Below, in pieces: positions 7,787 to 16,275 of a stretch of 50,643 bases of DNA. Source of the DNA: Candidatus Amunia macphersoniae (GTDB lineage Bacteria; Chloroflexota; Dormibacteria; Aeolococcales; Aeolococcaceae); NCBI GenBank assembly GCA_016464795.1, contig JAEKNN010000006.1, positions 1 to 50,643 of the forward strand, in the 5' to 3' direction. The notes beneath the pieces are model-generated. The model was given only the letters and a program-made list of their open reading frames with translations, ran no database searches and was not told the DNA's origin. The stretch's first letter is position 1; each line of letters begins with the position of its first letter. The translations under genes were made by a program, and so were the position numbers.

Positions 7787-8680
7787 TCAGGCGGGCGGGC
7801 GGCGGGAGCCCGACCGGCCCGGTGCCGGCATCACTCGGCGCAGGCCGAGCAGCGCGCCGGCCGTGGCCACCAGGGCGACCACGGCGATGCCCAGCCAGCG
7901 CAGCGAGAGAGCGGCATCGACGTACACCGGGGGCGCGGGGAACGACTGCAGGTGGTGCACGTACAGGCCCGAGTCGGTGGCGGCGTAGAGCGCCTTGGCG
8001 GCAGGGTCGGTGGCGAGGCCCAGCACCCGGTCGGGAAGGCCAGGGTCGGCGCGGATCCAGTCGTCGCCGCCGTCCTCGGTGAGCAGCACCCCGTATCCGT
8101 CCACGCCCATGTACACGGCGACGCTCAGCGGCTCGGAGAACGACGCCAGTGACGTCACCGTCGGCGTGCCCGCGAATCCGCCGGCGGGCAGCAGGACGAA
8201 TGCCGTCGACCACGATCCGGACGGCGCACGCCGCCAGACGTGGTTGTCGCTGCCGACGGCGATGACCACGCCGGGAAGGGCTGCGGGAGCTGCCAGCAGG
8301 TGCGCCCCCGCGCCGAGGTAGGGAGCGCTCGGATCGGGATGGTAGACGGGGATGCTGGTCGGGCCCAGCTGCGCGGCGGTGACGACGACGCCGCTGCGGA
8401 TGTCCCAGACAGCCCTGGTGGTGTGCAGCGGGAGGCTGGCTGTGGCTGGGTCAGAGGTGGGTGCGAACGTCCTGCCACCGTCGGTCGAGACCGAGTGTCC
8501 GTCCGGCCTGTCGACGGTGAGCCGTCCCTGCGCGACGCTGACCGCCGTGATGCGCTGGCCGGCGAAGGCAAGCGGCTGCCACCACGCGGAGTCAGCGTCG
8601 GCGATGTGCGGATGTGCCAGCACCAGCAAGGCGGGGAGGGCGGCGAGCAGGCGCAGGGCGCGGCGGCGATCAGTAGCCAT
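7787..8680 (-). CDS. Membrane-anchored BNR/Asp-box repeat protein
   Basis: 297 residues with an N-terminal signal or anchor (RRRALRLLAALPALLVLAHPHIADA), a beta-propeller-like ectodomain, and a C-terminal transmembrane helix (LGIAVVALVATAGALLGL) ending in a basic tail. Asp-box motifs are visible as STDGGRTF and TEDGGDDW, as in sialidases and YCF48-like photosystem assembly factors, where the repeats shape propeller blades and do not themselves prove enzymatic activity. The start overlaps the end of the CPBP gene by 11 nt, so the two are co-transcribed. Exact role unknown. Confidence 0.72.
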   Translation of the reverse strand: MATDRRRALRLLAALPALLVLAHPHIADADSAWWQPLAFAGQRITAVSVAQGRLTVDRPDGHSVSTDGGRTFAPTSDPATASLPLHTTRAVWDIRSGVVVTAAQLGPTSIPVYHPDPSAPYLGAGAHLLAAPAALPGVVIAVGSDNHVWRRAPSGSWSTAFVLLPAGGFAGTPTVTSLASFSEPLSVAVYMGVDGYGVLLTEDGGDDWIRADPGLPDRVLGLATDPAAKALYAATDSGLYVHHLQSFPAPPVYVDAALSLRWLGIAVVALVATAGALLGLRRVMPAPGRSGSRRPPA

Positions 8681-9539
8681 ACAGGCCCGGGATCACGCCG
8701 GCGGTGACGGCGATGTCGGCGATGGCGTGGATGATGATCGCCGGCCACAGCGAGCCCGTCCTCTGGGTGATCCAGCCGAACACGAACCCCAGGGCGATGG
8801 TCACCGGCACGAATGCGCCGGCGGGTCCCTGGTACTGCACGGCGATGTGGGCCAGCCCGAAGAAGGACGCCTGGCCCAGGTTGGCCGCCCATGGTGGCGC
8901 CACCCGGTCGAGCGCGCCGAGCAGCAGCCCGCGGAACTGCAGCTCCTGCGCGAGCGCCTGCAGCGCGTCTGCCGGCCCCTGCACCGGCAGGTCGCGAGCC
9001 AGGGCGATGGGGGCCAGCCCCTGCCGCCCCAGTGCTGTTGCCGGCAGCAGCATCACCAGGGCCAAGAACGCCAACACGCCGAGCACGCTGGTGATGATCG
9101 CGCCCGCTCCGAACCGTCGCAGGCGCAACAGCGGACGCAGCGACGGTGGCGACATGCGCACCGCGGGGATGGCGATCAGCAGAGTCACCAGCGCTTGCCC
9201 GATCGACGCCAGCAGCACCTGGGTGTTGAAGTCGAAGCGGGTGCCGCTGAGGTTCGCGATCCATTGGGGGCCGCCGGCGAAGACGCTGTACGACACCGTC
9301 ATCGCGGCGACGGCGAGCAGCACCGGGCGTGCGCCGGTGAGACGGCGCCACAGCAGGGAGACCCCGCCCAGCGCGACGGCCACGGCGCTGAGGCGGAGCA
9401 CGTAGGGGTCGACGCCCACGGGGTCGCTGAACAGACGCGGCAGCAGCAGCGTCACCGCCAGCGCGGCCGCGGTGATCAGGAGCGCAGCCGACGAAGCCCA
9501 CCAGCCGCGCATGGTCAGCGGCGTGCGGGCTGTGTGCAT
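8670..9539 (-). CDS. CPBP-family intramembrane protein (Abi/Rce1-like), atypical first motif
   Basis: 289 residues, about eight hydrophobic spans. CPBP (type II CAAX-prenyl protease-like) motifs are visible: motif 1 as QELQFR at 198-203, motif 2 as FGLAH at 227-231, motif 3 as HAIAD at 271-275. The family consensus is EExxxR, FxxxH and HxxxN/D. Here the first Glu, the position shown to be essential in archaeal Rce1, is Gln, while the second Glu, the Arg and both His are kept. The protein may be an inactive scaffold or use an altered mechanism. It is upstream of the BNR protein in a two-gene unit starting at ATG 9539. Confidence 0.82.
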   Translation of the reverse strand: MHTARTPLTMRGWWASSAALLITAAALAVTLLLPRLFSDPVGVDPYVLRLSAVAVALGGVSLLWRRLTGARPVLLAVAAMTVSYSVFAGGPQWIANLSGTRFDFNTQVLLASIGQALVTLLIAIPAVRMSPPSLRPLLRLRRFGAGAIITSVLGVLAFLALVMLLPATALGRQGLAPIALARDLPVQGPADALQALAQELQFRGLLLGALDRVAPPWAANLGQASFFGLAHIAVQYQGPAGAFVPVTIALGFVFGWITQRTGSLWPAIIIHAIADIAVTAGVIPGLYGY

Positions 9540-9587
9540 TGAGTGTGTATAGCCGACGCCGGCGGGGCGGCCGCTGTGACTCCGCGA

Positions 9588-9770
9588 TCAGGTGGTGATG
9601 TTGATCTTCACCCCGACCACGATCAGCGGCCAGAGCAGCACCGCGAGCACGGCGGAGAGGACGGCACCGATCGAACCCAGGCTGTCGAAGTAGTGGTGGC
9701 TTCCGGCCACGATTCCGCCGATCACCAGGTACACCACGAGTACGAGGGGGACCGATCTGCCTCTGGACAT
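9588..9770 (-). CDS. Small two-span membrane protein
   Basis: 60 residues from ATG 9770: basic N-terminus (MSRGRS), a first hydrophobic span (VPLVLVVYLVIGGIVAG), a short polar loop with HHYFDS, and a second span (VLSAVLAVLLWPLIVVGVKI). A purine-rich GGGGAAG lies a few nt upstream of the ATG, which fixes this start over longer in-frame extensions. Family not recognised; common size for bacterial membrane small proteins. Confidence 0.65.
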   Translation of the reverse strand: MSRGRSVPLVLVVYLVIGGIVAGSHHYFDSLGSIGAVLSAVLAVLLWPLIVVGVKINITT

Positions 9771-9895
9771 TGGCTTCCCCTGAACGGCTGTTCGTCGGCC
9801 GCCGAGCATAGCGGGGTCACTCCGCCGCGTGTCCCGCGGACCAGGATGTCGCGCCCGCCGCAGTCGTCGACCGGACTGGAGGATGCAGCGTTCGA

Positions 9896-11062
9896 TCAAC
9901 CTCGCGCCAGCGACTCGTACAGAGTGGCGAGGCTCTGGGCCATCCGCTGTCGCGAGTACCGCTGCCACGCCCGCCGACGGCCCTCCTCGCCCATGCGACT
10001 CACCGTCTCGGCGTCACCACAGACCTGGACCAGCGCAGCCGCCACGTCCTCCGGCCGGTCATTGCACAGCAATCCGGTGACGTCGTGTTCCACGAGCTCG
10101 TCGACCCCGCCGAATCGAACTGCAACCACCGGCACGCCTGCGGCCATCGCCTCGAGAATCGCCAGAGAACAGCCTTCGTACACCGAGGTGGCGAGCACGC
10201 AGCCGGCTCGGGACAGGAGGTCGGGCACGTCATTGCGAGGCCCCAGCAGATGCACCGCCTCGCCGACGCCGAGCTGATGCGCGAGCCGCCGCAGGTCGCC
10301 GCCGACGTCACCGCTGCCGGCCATGACGAGCTCCATCGTGGGCCGCTGCTTCCTGGCCAACGCCAGAGCCCGTATCGCCAGCTCCGGCCGCTTCTGGGGC
10401 GCCAGCCGACCGACCATGAGCACGAGATCGCCGTCCGGTGTGCGCTTGGCCCGAAATCGCTCCAGGTCGATGCCGTTGAGGATGACGCGGTACTGAGCCG
10501 TCCGTCCGATCCCCAGTCGCAATCCCTCCTCTTGCTCGTACCGGCTCACCGCGACGATGGCGGCGCAGGCGTGCGCAGCCAGCCGTTCCAGTACGACAAG
10601 CACCTGACGGGAACGGCCCGACAACGCCCAGAAGGACCAGGCGTGGGGAGTGACCACGCAGGACCAGCGCCGACCGGCGATCAGGGCCGCAAGGCGCGCC
10701 AGCCACGCAGCCTTGCTGGAATGGGCGTGCACCACATCGCTGCGTCGCACCATCCGGACCAGCCGCAGAACCCAGATCAGATCCGTGAGGTGGGGTTCGC
10801 GGCGCCCCGTGAACGTCTCCAGCCGAACCTCCGGGCGACCGCACAGCCGCTCCCAAAGAAAGGAGCCACGGGGGCACACGACGGTGAGCTCGAAGTTCTT
10901 TCCGGCGAGCTCGTCGACGATGTCGAGGACGTGGCGGGGAACCCCGGCGTCGAGTGGCTGGGCGACGATCAGGACGCGAGTCGTTCCAGCCCTTGCGGTC
11001 AGGCGGCCGTCAGCGATGCCGCGCCCTCGGCGCCAAGGTTCGCCACAGTGCCTGGTACGCAC
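9896..11062 (-). CDS. GT4-type glycosyltransferase
   Basis: Retaining GT-B enzyme expected to add a sugar to the lipid-linked repeat unit in the cytoplasm. The core begins at TRVLIVAQPLDAGVPRHVLDI (GPxG-like N-terminal motif) and includes DVVHAHSSKAAWLARLAAL, the NGID motif, MVGRLAPQKRPELAIRAL and the C-terminal EGCSLAILEAMAAGVPVVA box with the donor-binding E-x7-E pattern. The start is uncertain: the upstream gene ends at 11010, and GTG 11062 is the nearest standard start in frame, giving a 53-nt overlap and about 388 residues. Last gene of the overlapping minus-strand EPS operon that starts at 16130. Confidence 0.86.
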   Translation of the reverse strand: MRTRHCGEPWRRGRGIADGRLTARAGTTRVLIVAQPLDAGVPRHVLDIVDELAGKNFELTVVCPRGSFLWERLCGRPEVRLETFTGRREPHLTDLIWVLRLVRMVRRSDVVHAHSSKAAWLARLAALIAGRRWSCVVTPHAWSFWALSGRSRQVLVVLERLAAHACAAIVAVSRYEQEEGLRLGIGRTAQYRVILNGIDLERFRAKRTPDGDLVLMVGRLAPQKRPELAIRALALARKQRPTMELVMAGSGDVGGDLRRLAHQLGVGEAVHLLGPRNDVPDLLSRAGCVLATSVYEGCSLAILEAMAAGVPVVAVRFGGVDELVEHDVTGLLCNDRPEDVAAALVQVCGDAETVSRMGEEGRRRAWQRYSRQRMAQSLATLYESLARG

Positions 11063-12080
11063 CGACCATCGCCGTCTCACTGAACTCCTGCTCGACACGC
11101 GCCGCCGCTGCATCGCCGAGCCGGCGAGCCAGGTCGTCGTCTCCGAGGATGCCGGCAACGCCGGTGGCCAGCGCTCGAGCATCGCCCGCGGGCACCAGAT
11201 GGCCGTCCACGCCATCGTGGAGCAACTCTCGAAGCCCACGGCTGTTGCTGGCGACCACTGGTCGGGCGGCGCTCATGGCCTCGAGCACCACCAGAGGCAA
11301 TCCCTCCCAGTCGGACGGCTGCACGACCACGTCGGCGGCGCCAAGGAGCGCACGGACATCTGGGCGAGCGCCGGCCAGCCGCACCCGTGAGCTCAGCCCC
11401 AGTGCCTCGATCTGGCACTCCAGCGCGGGCCGCAGCGGCCCCTCGCCGACGATCACCCACGCCGTGCTGGGCAGGTGTGCTGCCGCAGCGACCGCCAGAT
11501 CGTGGCGCTTCTGCGCCACCAGGCGTCCCGCGGCCACGACCAGGGGCAGCTCCGGTGCAAGCCCCCATTCGACGCGGAGGGCGGCGGCGTCGGCGGCCGG
11601 CGGGGGCGGCGAGACGCCGTTGTTGACAGTGGTCCGCGGGTTGAATCCGTGCTCGCGCAGCGCCTGAGCCACACCCTCTCCGCAGGTGATGACGGGCAGA
11701 CCGGCCCAGCGCAGCAGCCGCGCGGTGGCCACGTCGGCGGCGGGCGGGACGCCGTGCAGGGTGACCGCGCTGGGCCAGGCAGATCCTCGCCCTGTTGTAA
11801 GAGCTGTGACCACGGCCATGCCCGGGTTGTGGGCATGAATGACGTCTGGTCTCCACTGCCGGGCGAAGCCAAGCAGCCGCCAGGATGCCGACAGGACTCG
11901 CTCGGGACGACGACCCACCATCGGCAGCGGCGCCCAGACGACCCCGGGAGGCGCCAGCACAGGTCCAGCGGAGGCGACAGCGACCGCATCACCACCGGCG
12001 ACTGACGCCGAGCAGAGCCGCCTGACCACATGCTCGGCGCCCCCCGGGCCGAGCTCTTGGATCACGTGGAGGATGCGCAC
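11010..12080 (-). CDS. GT4-type glycosyltransferase
   Basis: 356 residues from ATG 12080. GT-B fold with the N-terminal motif ELGPGGAEHVV, HAHNPGMAVV in the first Rossmann domain, VVAAGRLVAQKRHDLAV at the interdomain hinge, VGEGPLRPALE, and EGLPLVVLEAMSAARPVVA as the nucleotide-sugar E-x7-E box. Start overlaps the end of the preceding glycosyltransferase by 19 nt. Sugar specificity cannot be read from sequence. One of three consecutive GT4 genes, which suggests a repeat unit of at least four sugars counting the one added by the initiating transferase. Confidence 0.88.
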   Translation of the reverse strand: MRILHVIQELGPGGAEHVVRRLCSASVAGGDAVAVASAGPVLAPPGVVWAPLPMVGRRPERVLSASWRLLGFARQWRPDVIHAHNPGMAVVTALTTGRGSAWPSAVTLHGVPPAADVATARLLRWAGLPVITCGEGVAQALREHGFNPRTTVNNGVSPPPPAADAAALRVEWGLAPELPLVVAAGRLVAQKRHDLAVAAAAHLPSTAWVIVGEGPLRPALECQIEALGLSSRVRLAGARPDVRALLGAADVVVQPSDWEGLPLVVLEAMSAARPVVASNSRGLRELLHDGVDGHLVPAGDARALATGVAGILGDDDLARRLGDAAAARVEQEFSETAMVGAYQALWRTLAPRARHR

Positions 12081-13174
12081 AGCGATGAGTACAGGTCGAG
12101 CATCTCGCGGCCGGCTTCAGCGGCGTCAAAGTGCTCAGCAACGCGGGCTACCCCGGCGCGCCCCATGGCCGCGCGACGCTCGGAATCGAGGATGAGTCCT
12201 GCCAGCGCCTCGGCCAAGCCGGCGGCGTCGTCGGGTTCTACGAGTCGCCCGCTGACCCCATCCTCGACCAGCTCGGCGACCCCGCCCACGCGGGTTGCGA
12301 CCACCGGGAGCGCTGCCGCCATCGCCTCGAGGATGGTGATGGGCAGATTCTCGCCTCGCGAGGGGAGAACGAAGATGTCAGCCTCGAGCAGGCGGTCGCG
12401 CACATTCGCCACGTTGCCGTGGAAGGTGACGTCCAGGCCATGGGCGGCGGCGCGTTGCTCGAGCTCGATGCGACACGCTCCCTCACCGTAGATGTCGAGG
12501 TGCACCTGTCCGGTCCAGTCGGTCAGCCGCGCACACGCGTCGAGCAGGACGTCAACGCCCTTGTGTCTCTCCAATCGTGCGGCGGTCGCCAGCCGAACCG
12601 GGCGATGTGGCGGCCCCGGTACGTCACGGCGGATGTCGATGCGCGAGGGCACAACATGCACCCGCGCCGTGGGGAAGCCGTGGCTGATCAGAAAGCTGGC
12701 GAGGGCATGTGAGGGCACGACCACGGTGCCGAGGCGGACCAGGAGCGCCTCGAGCCGGAGATGACCGTGCAGCTTCCACGCCGTGCGCAACGGTGGACCG
12801 ACGGGCCGCGCCTCAGGGCGGCCGGGCAGGCCGGCCAGCTCTTCGGGCAAGCCGTGGTAGGTGTGCACGAGCCTCGTCCGTGCCACGCCCCGCGCCGCCG
12901 GTCCGCAGAGCAGCAGCGCGCGTCGATCCTGTGTGTGGACGATGTCGGCACCGCGCAGCCGCGGCCACAACCGCGCAGCGCTGGCGACGTCTGCCTTGCT
13001 GCGCAGCGGGTTGGACACCGCATCGATCCCCAGACGGCGGGCCTGGGCGGCAACCTCCGGGGTGGCGCACAGCAAGCGCACCGTCGCTCCTGCCTGGGCC
13101 ACGCGCGGGGCGAGGTTGAGCACATGTGACACGGGGCCGCCGTCGGGTAGGGTGCTGACGTACAGCACTCTCAC
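12062..13174 (-). CDS. GT4-type glycosyltransferase
   Basis: From GTG 13174 the protein has 370 residues and opens directly with RVLYVSTLPDGGPVSHVL, the GT4 N-terminal strand and Gly-rich loop. Further motifs are VVPSRIDI, ATAARLERHKGVDVLLDA, IYGEG and NLPITILEAMAAALPVVAT with the E-x7-E box. The GTG overlaps the upstream stop as GTGA, which is why it is preferred over ATG 13231, whose extra 19 residues lie inside the upstream gene. First glycosyltransferase after the polymerase in the operon. Confidence 0.88.
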   Translation of the reverse strand: MRVLYVSTLPDGGPVSHVLNLAPRVAQAGATVRLLCATPEVAAQARRLGIDAVSNPLRSKADVASAARLWPRLRGADIVHTQDRRALLLCGPAARGVARTRLVHTYHGLPEELAGLPGRPEARPVGPPLRTAWKLHGHLRLEALLVRLGTVVVPSHALASFLISHGFPTARVHVVPSRIDIRRDVPGPPHRPVRLATAARLERHKGVDVLLDACARLTDWTGQVHLDIYGEGACRIELEQRAAAHGLDVTFHGNVANVRDRLLEADIFVLPSRGENLPITILEAMAAALPVVATRVGGVAELVEDGVSGRLVEPDDAAGLAEALAGLILDSERRAAMGRAGVARVAEHFDAAEAGREMLDLYSSLCASST

Positions 13175-14538
13175 GGGTTGGGTTCGACGGGCACGAGGGT
13201 GGGCCTGGTTCTCACTTCCTGCCACATGCACGTGACAATCGCTCCCACCAGCCAGAGTGGTGCGTAGTACTGCTCGCTGAGGGTCAGCGCCGACATGATG
13301 GCCACGATCAGGGCGGCGGCGACGGCGACGGCAAACGATGGCGGCCCCACCCGCTGACGCATGACCAGGCGCAGCCGCTCGAAGCAGGTCACCAGGTAGG
13401 CCACGAGCAGCGCCAGCGCCGGCAATCCCACCTCGGCTCCGACGTCGAGGTATGTGTCGTGGACCACCGTCGGGTCCGCGTCGGTGGGTGGCCGGCCGTC
13501 TACCGCAGCGCTCTGGAACTGAAAGTTCCCCGGTCCGACGCCGAGGAGCGGATGTGCCGCGATCAGCTCGAACGCGGATCGCCAGGCGCCGAAGCGCTGG
13601 GAGATGTTGACGCCGGCCACAGCCGCCTTCTGGGTCACCGCCGTGGTCAGGCGCGCCGGCTGAACCACGGCGACCACACCCACCAGGACCGCGACCAGGA
13701 TCAGGGGCGCCAGGGCTGCGCGGACCTGGCGACGGCGCGTGACCGCCAGCCAGACCAGCGCGCAGCCCAGCCCGAATGCTGCGCCGCGCGAGAAGGTCAG
13801 CACGTCGGCAAGGCTGATCACCGCGACCAGGCCGAGGACGAACACCCGTTGCAGCCCGCGGCCGCGCAGCAACCAGAGTGTCAGGGGGAGTGTCGTGGAG
13901 AGGATGTAGGCGAGGTCATTGGCGTCGCCGTAGCTGGGCGTGGCTCGGGTGGCGAACCCCGTCAGCAGATTGCGAATCGCCAGCGCGCCCGCGACGGCGC
14001 AGGCGATGGAGAGCACCCACACAACGCGCTTCAAGGTGCGGTAGTCGCCCGCGAAGGCGGTGAGCACGACGAAGAGGCCGACATAGCTGGCGTAGCGAAG
14101 TGCGACCGGCAGAGCACTGTCGAGAGACCGCGCGGTCACCGTCGACACCAGCGTGCACACCAGGATCCCGAACAGCATGAGATGCGTCGAGTCCAACCGG
14201 AGCCTCGCCCTGCCCGCCGCGACATGGATGATGAAGCTGATGAAGCACAGGCCGCCGGCGAGCTTCACCAGCGTGATCTGAGGATTGCTCCCCAGTGACA
14301 CCGAATACTCGAGCGGCACGGCGGCGGCCAGGAGGATCAGCGAGAAGTCGAGTCGTATCGACACAGCCACACCGAGTGCCAGCCCGGCGGCAGTGGTCAG
14401 CACCAGGAGCGGCCACCACGTCGTGGTGATCGCGATCACGATGGCCGCAGCGAAGGTCGCGACGGTGGCCGGGAGCGCGGTCCGCAGCGGCGCGCGAATC
14501 AGCGGTCGGCGCGGGGCAGCTACCGCAGCGATTGTCAC
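13171..14538 (-). CDS. O-antigen ligase/Wzy-type polysaccharide polymerase
   Basis: 455-residue polytopic membrane protein (about 10-12 spans) with the Wzy_C signature around HPLLGVGPGNFQFQS and a large polar loop containing VHDTYLDVGAEVGLPALALL, typical of O-antigen ligase and Wzy proteins that join lipid-linked repeat units outside the membrane. GTG 14538 overlaps the upstream stop (GTGA) and begins immediately before the first hydrophobic region; the longer frame to 14757 lies inside the sugar transferase gene. With Wzx at 21384 and Wzz at 20590 it completes a Wzx/Wzy-dependent system. In an organism without LPS, polymerase is more likely than ligase. Confidence 0.85.
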   Translation of the reverse strand: MTIAAVAAPRRPLIRAPLRTALPATVATFAAAIVIAITTTWWPLLVLTTAAGLALGVAVSIRLDFSLILLAAAVPLEYSVSLGSNPQITLVKLAGGLCFISFIIHVAAGRARLRLDSTHLMLFGILVCTLVSTVTARSLDSALPVALRYASYVGLFVVLTAFAGDYRTLKRVVWVLSIACAVAGALAIRNLLTGFATRATPSYGDANDLAYILSTTLPLTLWLLRGRGLQRVFVLGLVAVISLADVLTFSRGAAFGLGCALVWLAVTRRRQVRAALAPLILVAVLVGVVAVVQPARLTTAVTQKAAVAGVNISQRFGAWRSAFELIAAHPLLGVGPGNFQFQSAAVDGRPPTDADPTVVHDTYLDVGAEVGLPALALLVAYLVTCFERLRLVMRQRVGPPSFAVAVAAALIVAIMSALTLSEQYYAPLWLVGAIVTCMWQEVRTRPTLVPVEPNP

Positions 14539-16130
14539 CGGACGACGGGAGGGATCGTGGTGGCGCTCGAGCCACCGAACGCGGCAGACGCCTGCAGCGA
14601 CGACGGCGCGAGAATCGTTTCGGTCAGCGGCGCGTCGATCTCCGCAGGGGTTGACGGCTGCACCACCGCGGCGCGCGGCGTGCGGCGCGGAACCATGTGT
14701 CGCAGCAGCAGCCCGGCGGTGCGCAGCAAGATGGCGATGTCGCGGCTCAACGTCCACGTTGCCACGTAGTAGTTGTCGAACCGGGCTCGATCGATGATCG
14801 ACGTGTCGCCGCGCAGCCCATTGACCTGAGCCCAGCCTGTGATGCCGGCGCGGACACGGTGACGAGCCTCGTACTCGGGAATGGACGCAGCGAACACGTC
14901 GGCCAGCAGCGGTCGCTCGGGTCGCGGTCCTACCAGTGACATGTCGCCGCGGAGCACATTCCAGAGCTGAGGCGCCTCGTCGAGACCGGTGCGACGGAGA
15001 AAAGCCCCCAGCTTGCTGACCCGCGGATCACCCTCGACGGACCAGGTGTGATCACCGTCGTCGTTGGGCACCATGGTGCGGAATTTCATCATCGTGAACT
15101 GCCGACCGTCGAGTCCCAGGCGACTCTGACGGAAGAGGACGGGTGGGCGCCCGGCAGAGGTGCGAGGGCCGGAGAAGCGAACCGCCGCGGCCACGATGGC
15201 CAGCACGGGTGACAACAGGATGAGAGCGATCAGCGAGACGATGAGGTCGAAGCCGCGCTTCAGCAGGCTTGCCGAACGGCGCCGCAAGGGGCACGGCAGC
15301 AGCGCCAGCGGGATTCCCAGGATCTGGTCAGGAGCGAACGCATCGAACCCGACCTCGAAGAACCGGGGGACGGCGTAGATCTCAGCTGACAGTCCCTCGC
15401 AGGCGATCAAGACGCGGACCATCTGGGCTTCGGGTATCGACGAGAAGGCCAGGACGATCCGGCTGACCCGCTCACGCCGAGCCAGAGCCTCGAGGTCACT
15501 GACGGAACCCAAGCGCGGGACATCGGCAACCGCTGCGGCGGGGTCGTCATCGACCGTGCCGATCAGCTGCATGCCGTATTCCGGTCGCTCGAGCATGGCG
15601 CGTGCCAGGCGATCCGCGACCTCACCCGAACCGACGATGAGCACACGATGCTCGAGCCAGCCTCGGCGACAGGCCGCGCGAACCGCGCAGACCGCCAGGC
15701 CACGCGCGATCAGCAGGGCCGGGACCAGCGTGACACCAAGCACGATCGGGTCCGCTCGGGAATGGATGGGCACGAACGGGATGACCAGCAGCAGGGCGAG
15801 GGCCAAGCGCTCGGCAACTGGAGCGGCGTCGTCCGCCAATCGCGGGGAGACCCGGACAGCGGCACGCCGGTCTGGATCCGCCAGGGCGACAACAACAGCG
15901 ACCGCCCAGAGCAGCCAGGGAATGGTGATGCGGTGGGCCGCGACGAGCACAGCGACGAGTGCCATCGCCTCAGAGACGCTGAACGCGATGCGCAGAGCCG
16001 GACGCGCTCCGATTCTCTTCCGACCCGTTTTTTGGGGTCGGAACCACCTGAAGTCTTGCGAGGCCCCCACTCCCCTCCCCCGGAAACTTGCCCCGTGCGA
16101 TGCTGATGAAACACGCAGGCGGATTAACAT
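14535..16130 (-). CDS. Undecaprenyl-phosphate glycosylphosphotransferase (WbaP/EpsE-like, long type)
   Basis: Second initiating sugar-phosphate transferase in the window. 531 residues from ATG 16130: N-terminal membrane spans, a central CoA-binding-like Rossmann domain (VLIVGSGEVADRLARAM), one more membrane helix (FDLIVSLIALILLSPVLAIV), then the catalytic domain with FRQSRLG, MMKFRTMV, EAPQLWNVLRGDMSLVGPRPERP read over about 415-440, and GITGWAQVNGLRGDTS. This is the full-length architecture, unlike the short enzyme at 5628. Start choice is limited by the divergent gene at 16276; ATG 16130 keeps the intergenic region free. It heads the five-gene minus-strand EPS operon ending at 9896. Confidence 0.92.
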   Translation of the reverse strand: MLIRLRVSSASHGASFRGRGVGASQDFRWFRPQKTGRKRIGARPALRIAFSVSEAMALVAVLVAAHRITIPWLLWAVAVVVALADPDRRAAVRVSPRLADDAAPVAERLALALLLVIPFVPIHSRADPIVLGVTLVPALLIARGLAVCAVRAACRRGWLEHRVLIVGSGEVADRLARAMLERPEYGMQLIGTVDDDPAAAVADVPRLGSVSDLEALARRERVSRIVLAFSSIPEAQMVRVLIACEGLSAEIYAVPRFFEVGFDAFAPDQILGIPLALLPCPLRRRSASLLKRGFDLIVSLIALILLSPVLAIVAAAVRFSGPRTSAGRPPVLFRQSRLGLDGRQFTMMKFRTMVPNDDGDHTWSVEGDPRVSKLGAFLRRTGLDEAPQLWNVLRGDMSLVGPRPERPLLADVFAASIPEYEARHRVRAGITGWAQVNGLRGDTSIIDRARFDNYYVATWTLSRDIAILLRTAGLLLRHMVPRRTPRAAVVQPSTPAEIDAPLTETILAPSSLQASAAFGGSSATTIPPVVR

Positions 16131-16275
16131 CAACCGACAGTCGGCTGCCCCATCCAGACGATGACGAAGGCCCGCTGAGAACGCCGGAACACGGCCCCTT
16201 AACTCTTCCGCTAATATGCCCAATCGAATCGGAAAAGTCAATCGCTCGCGCAGCCAGCGCTTGGGGGACGTCGAC

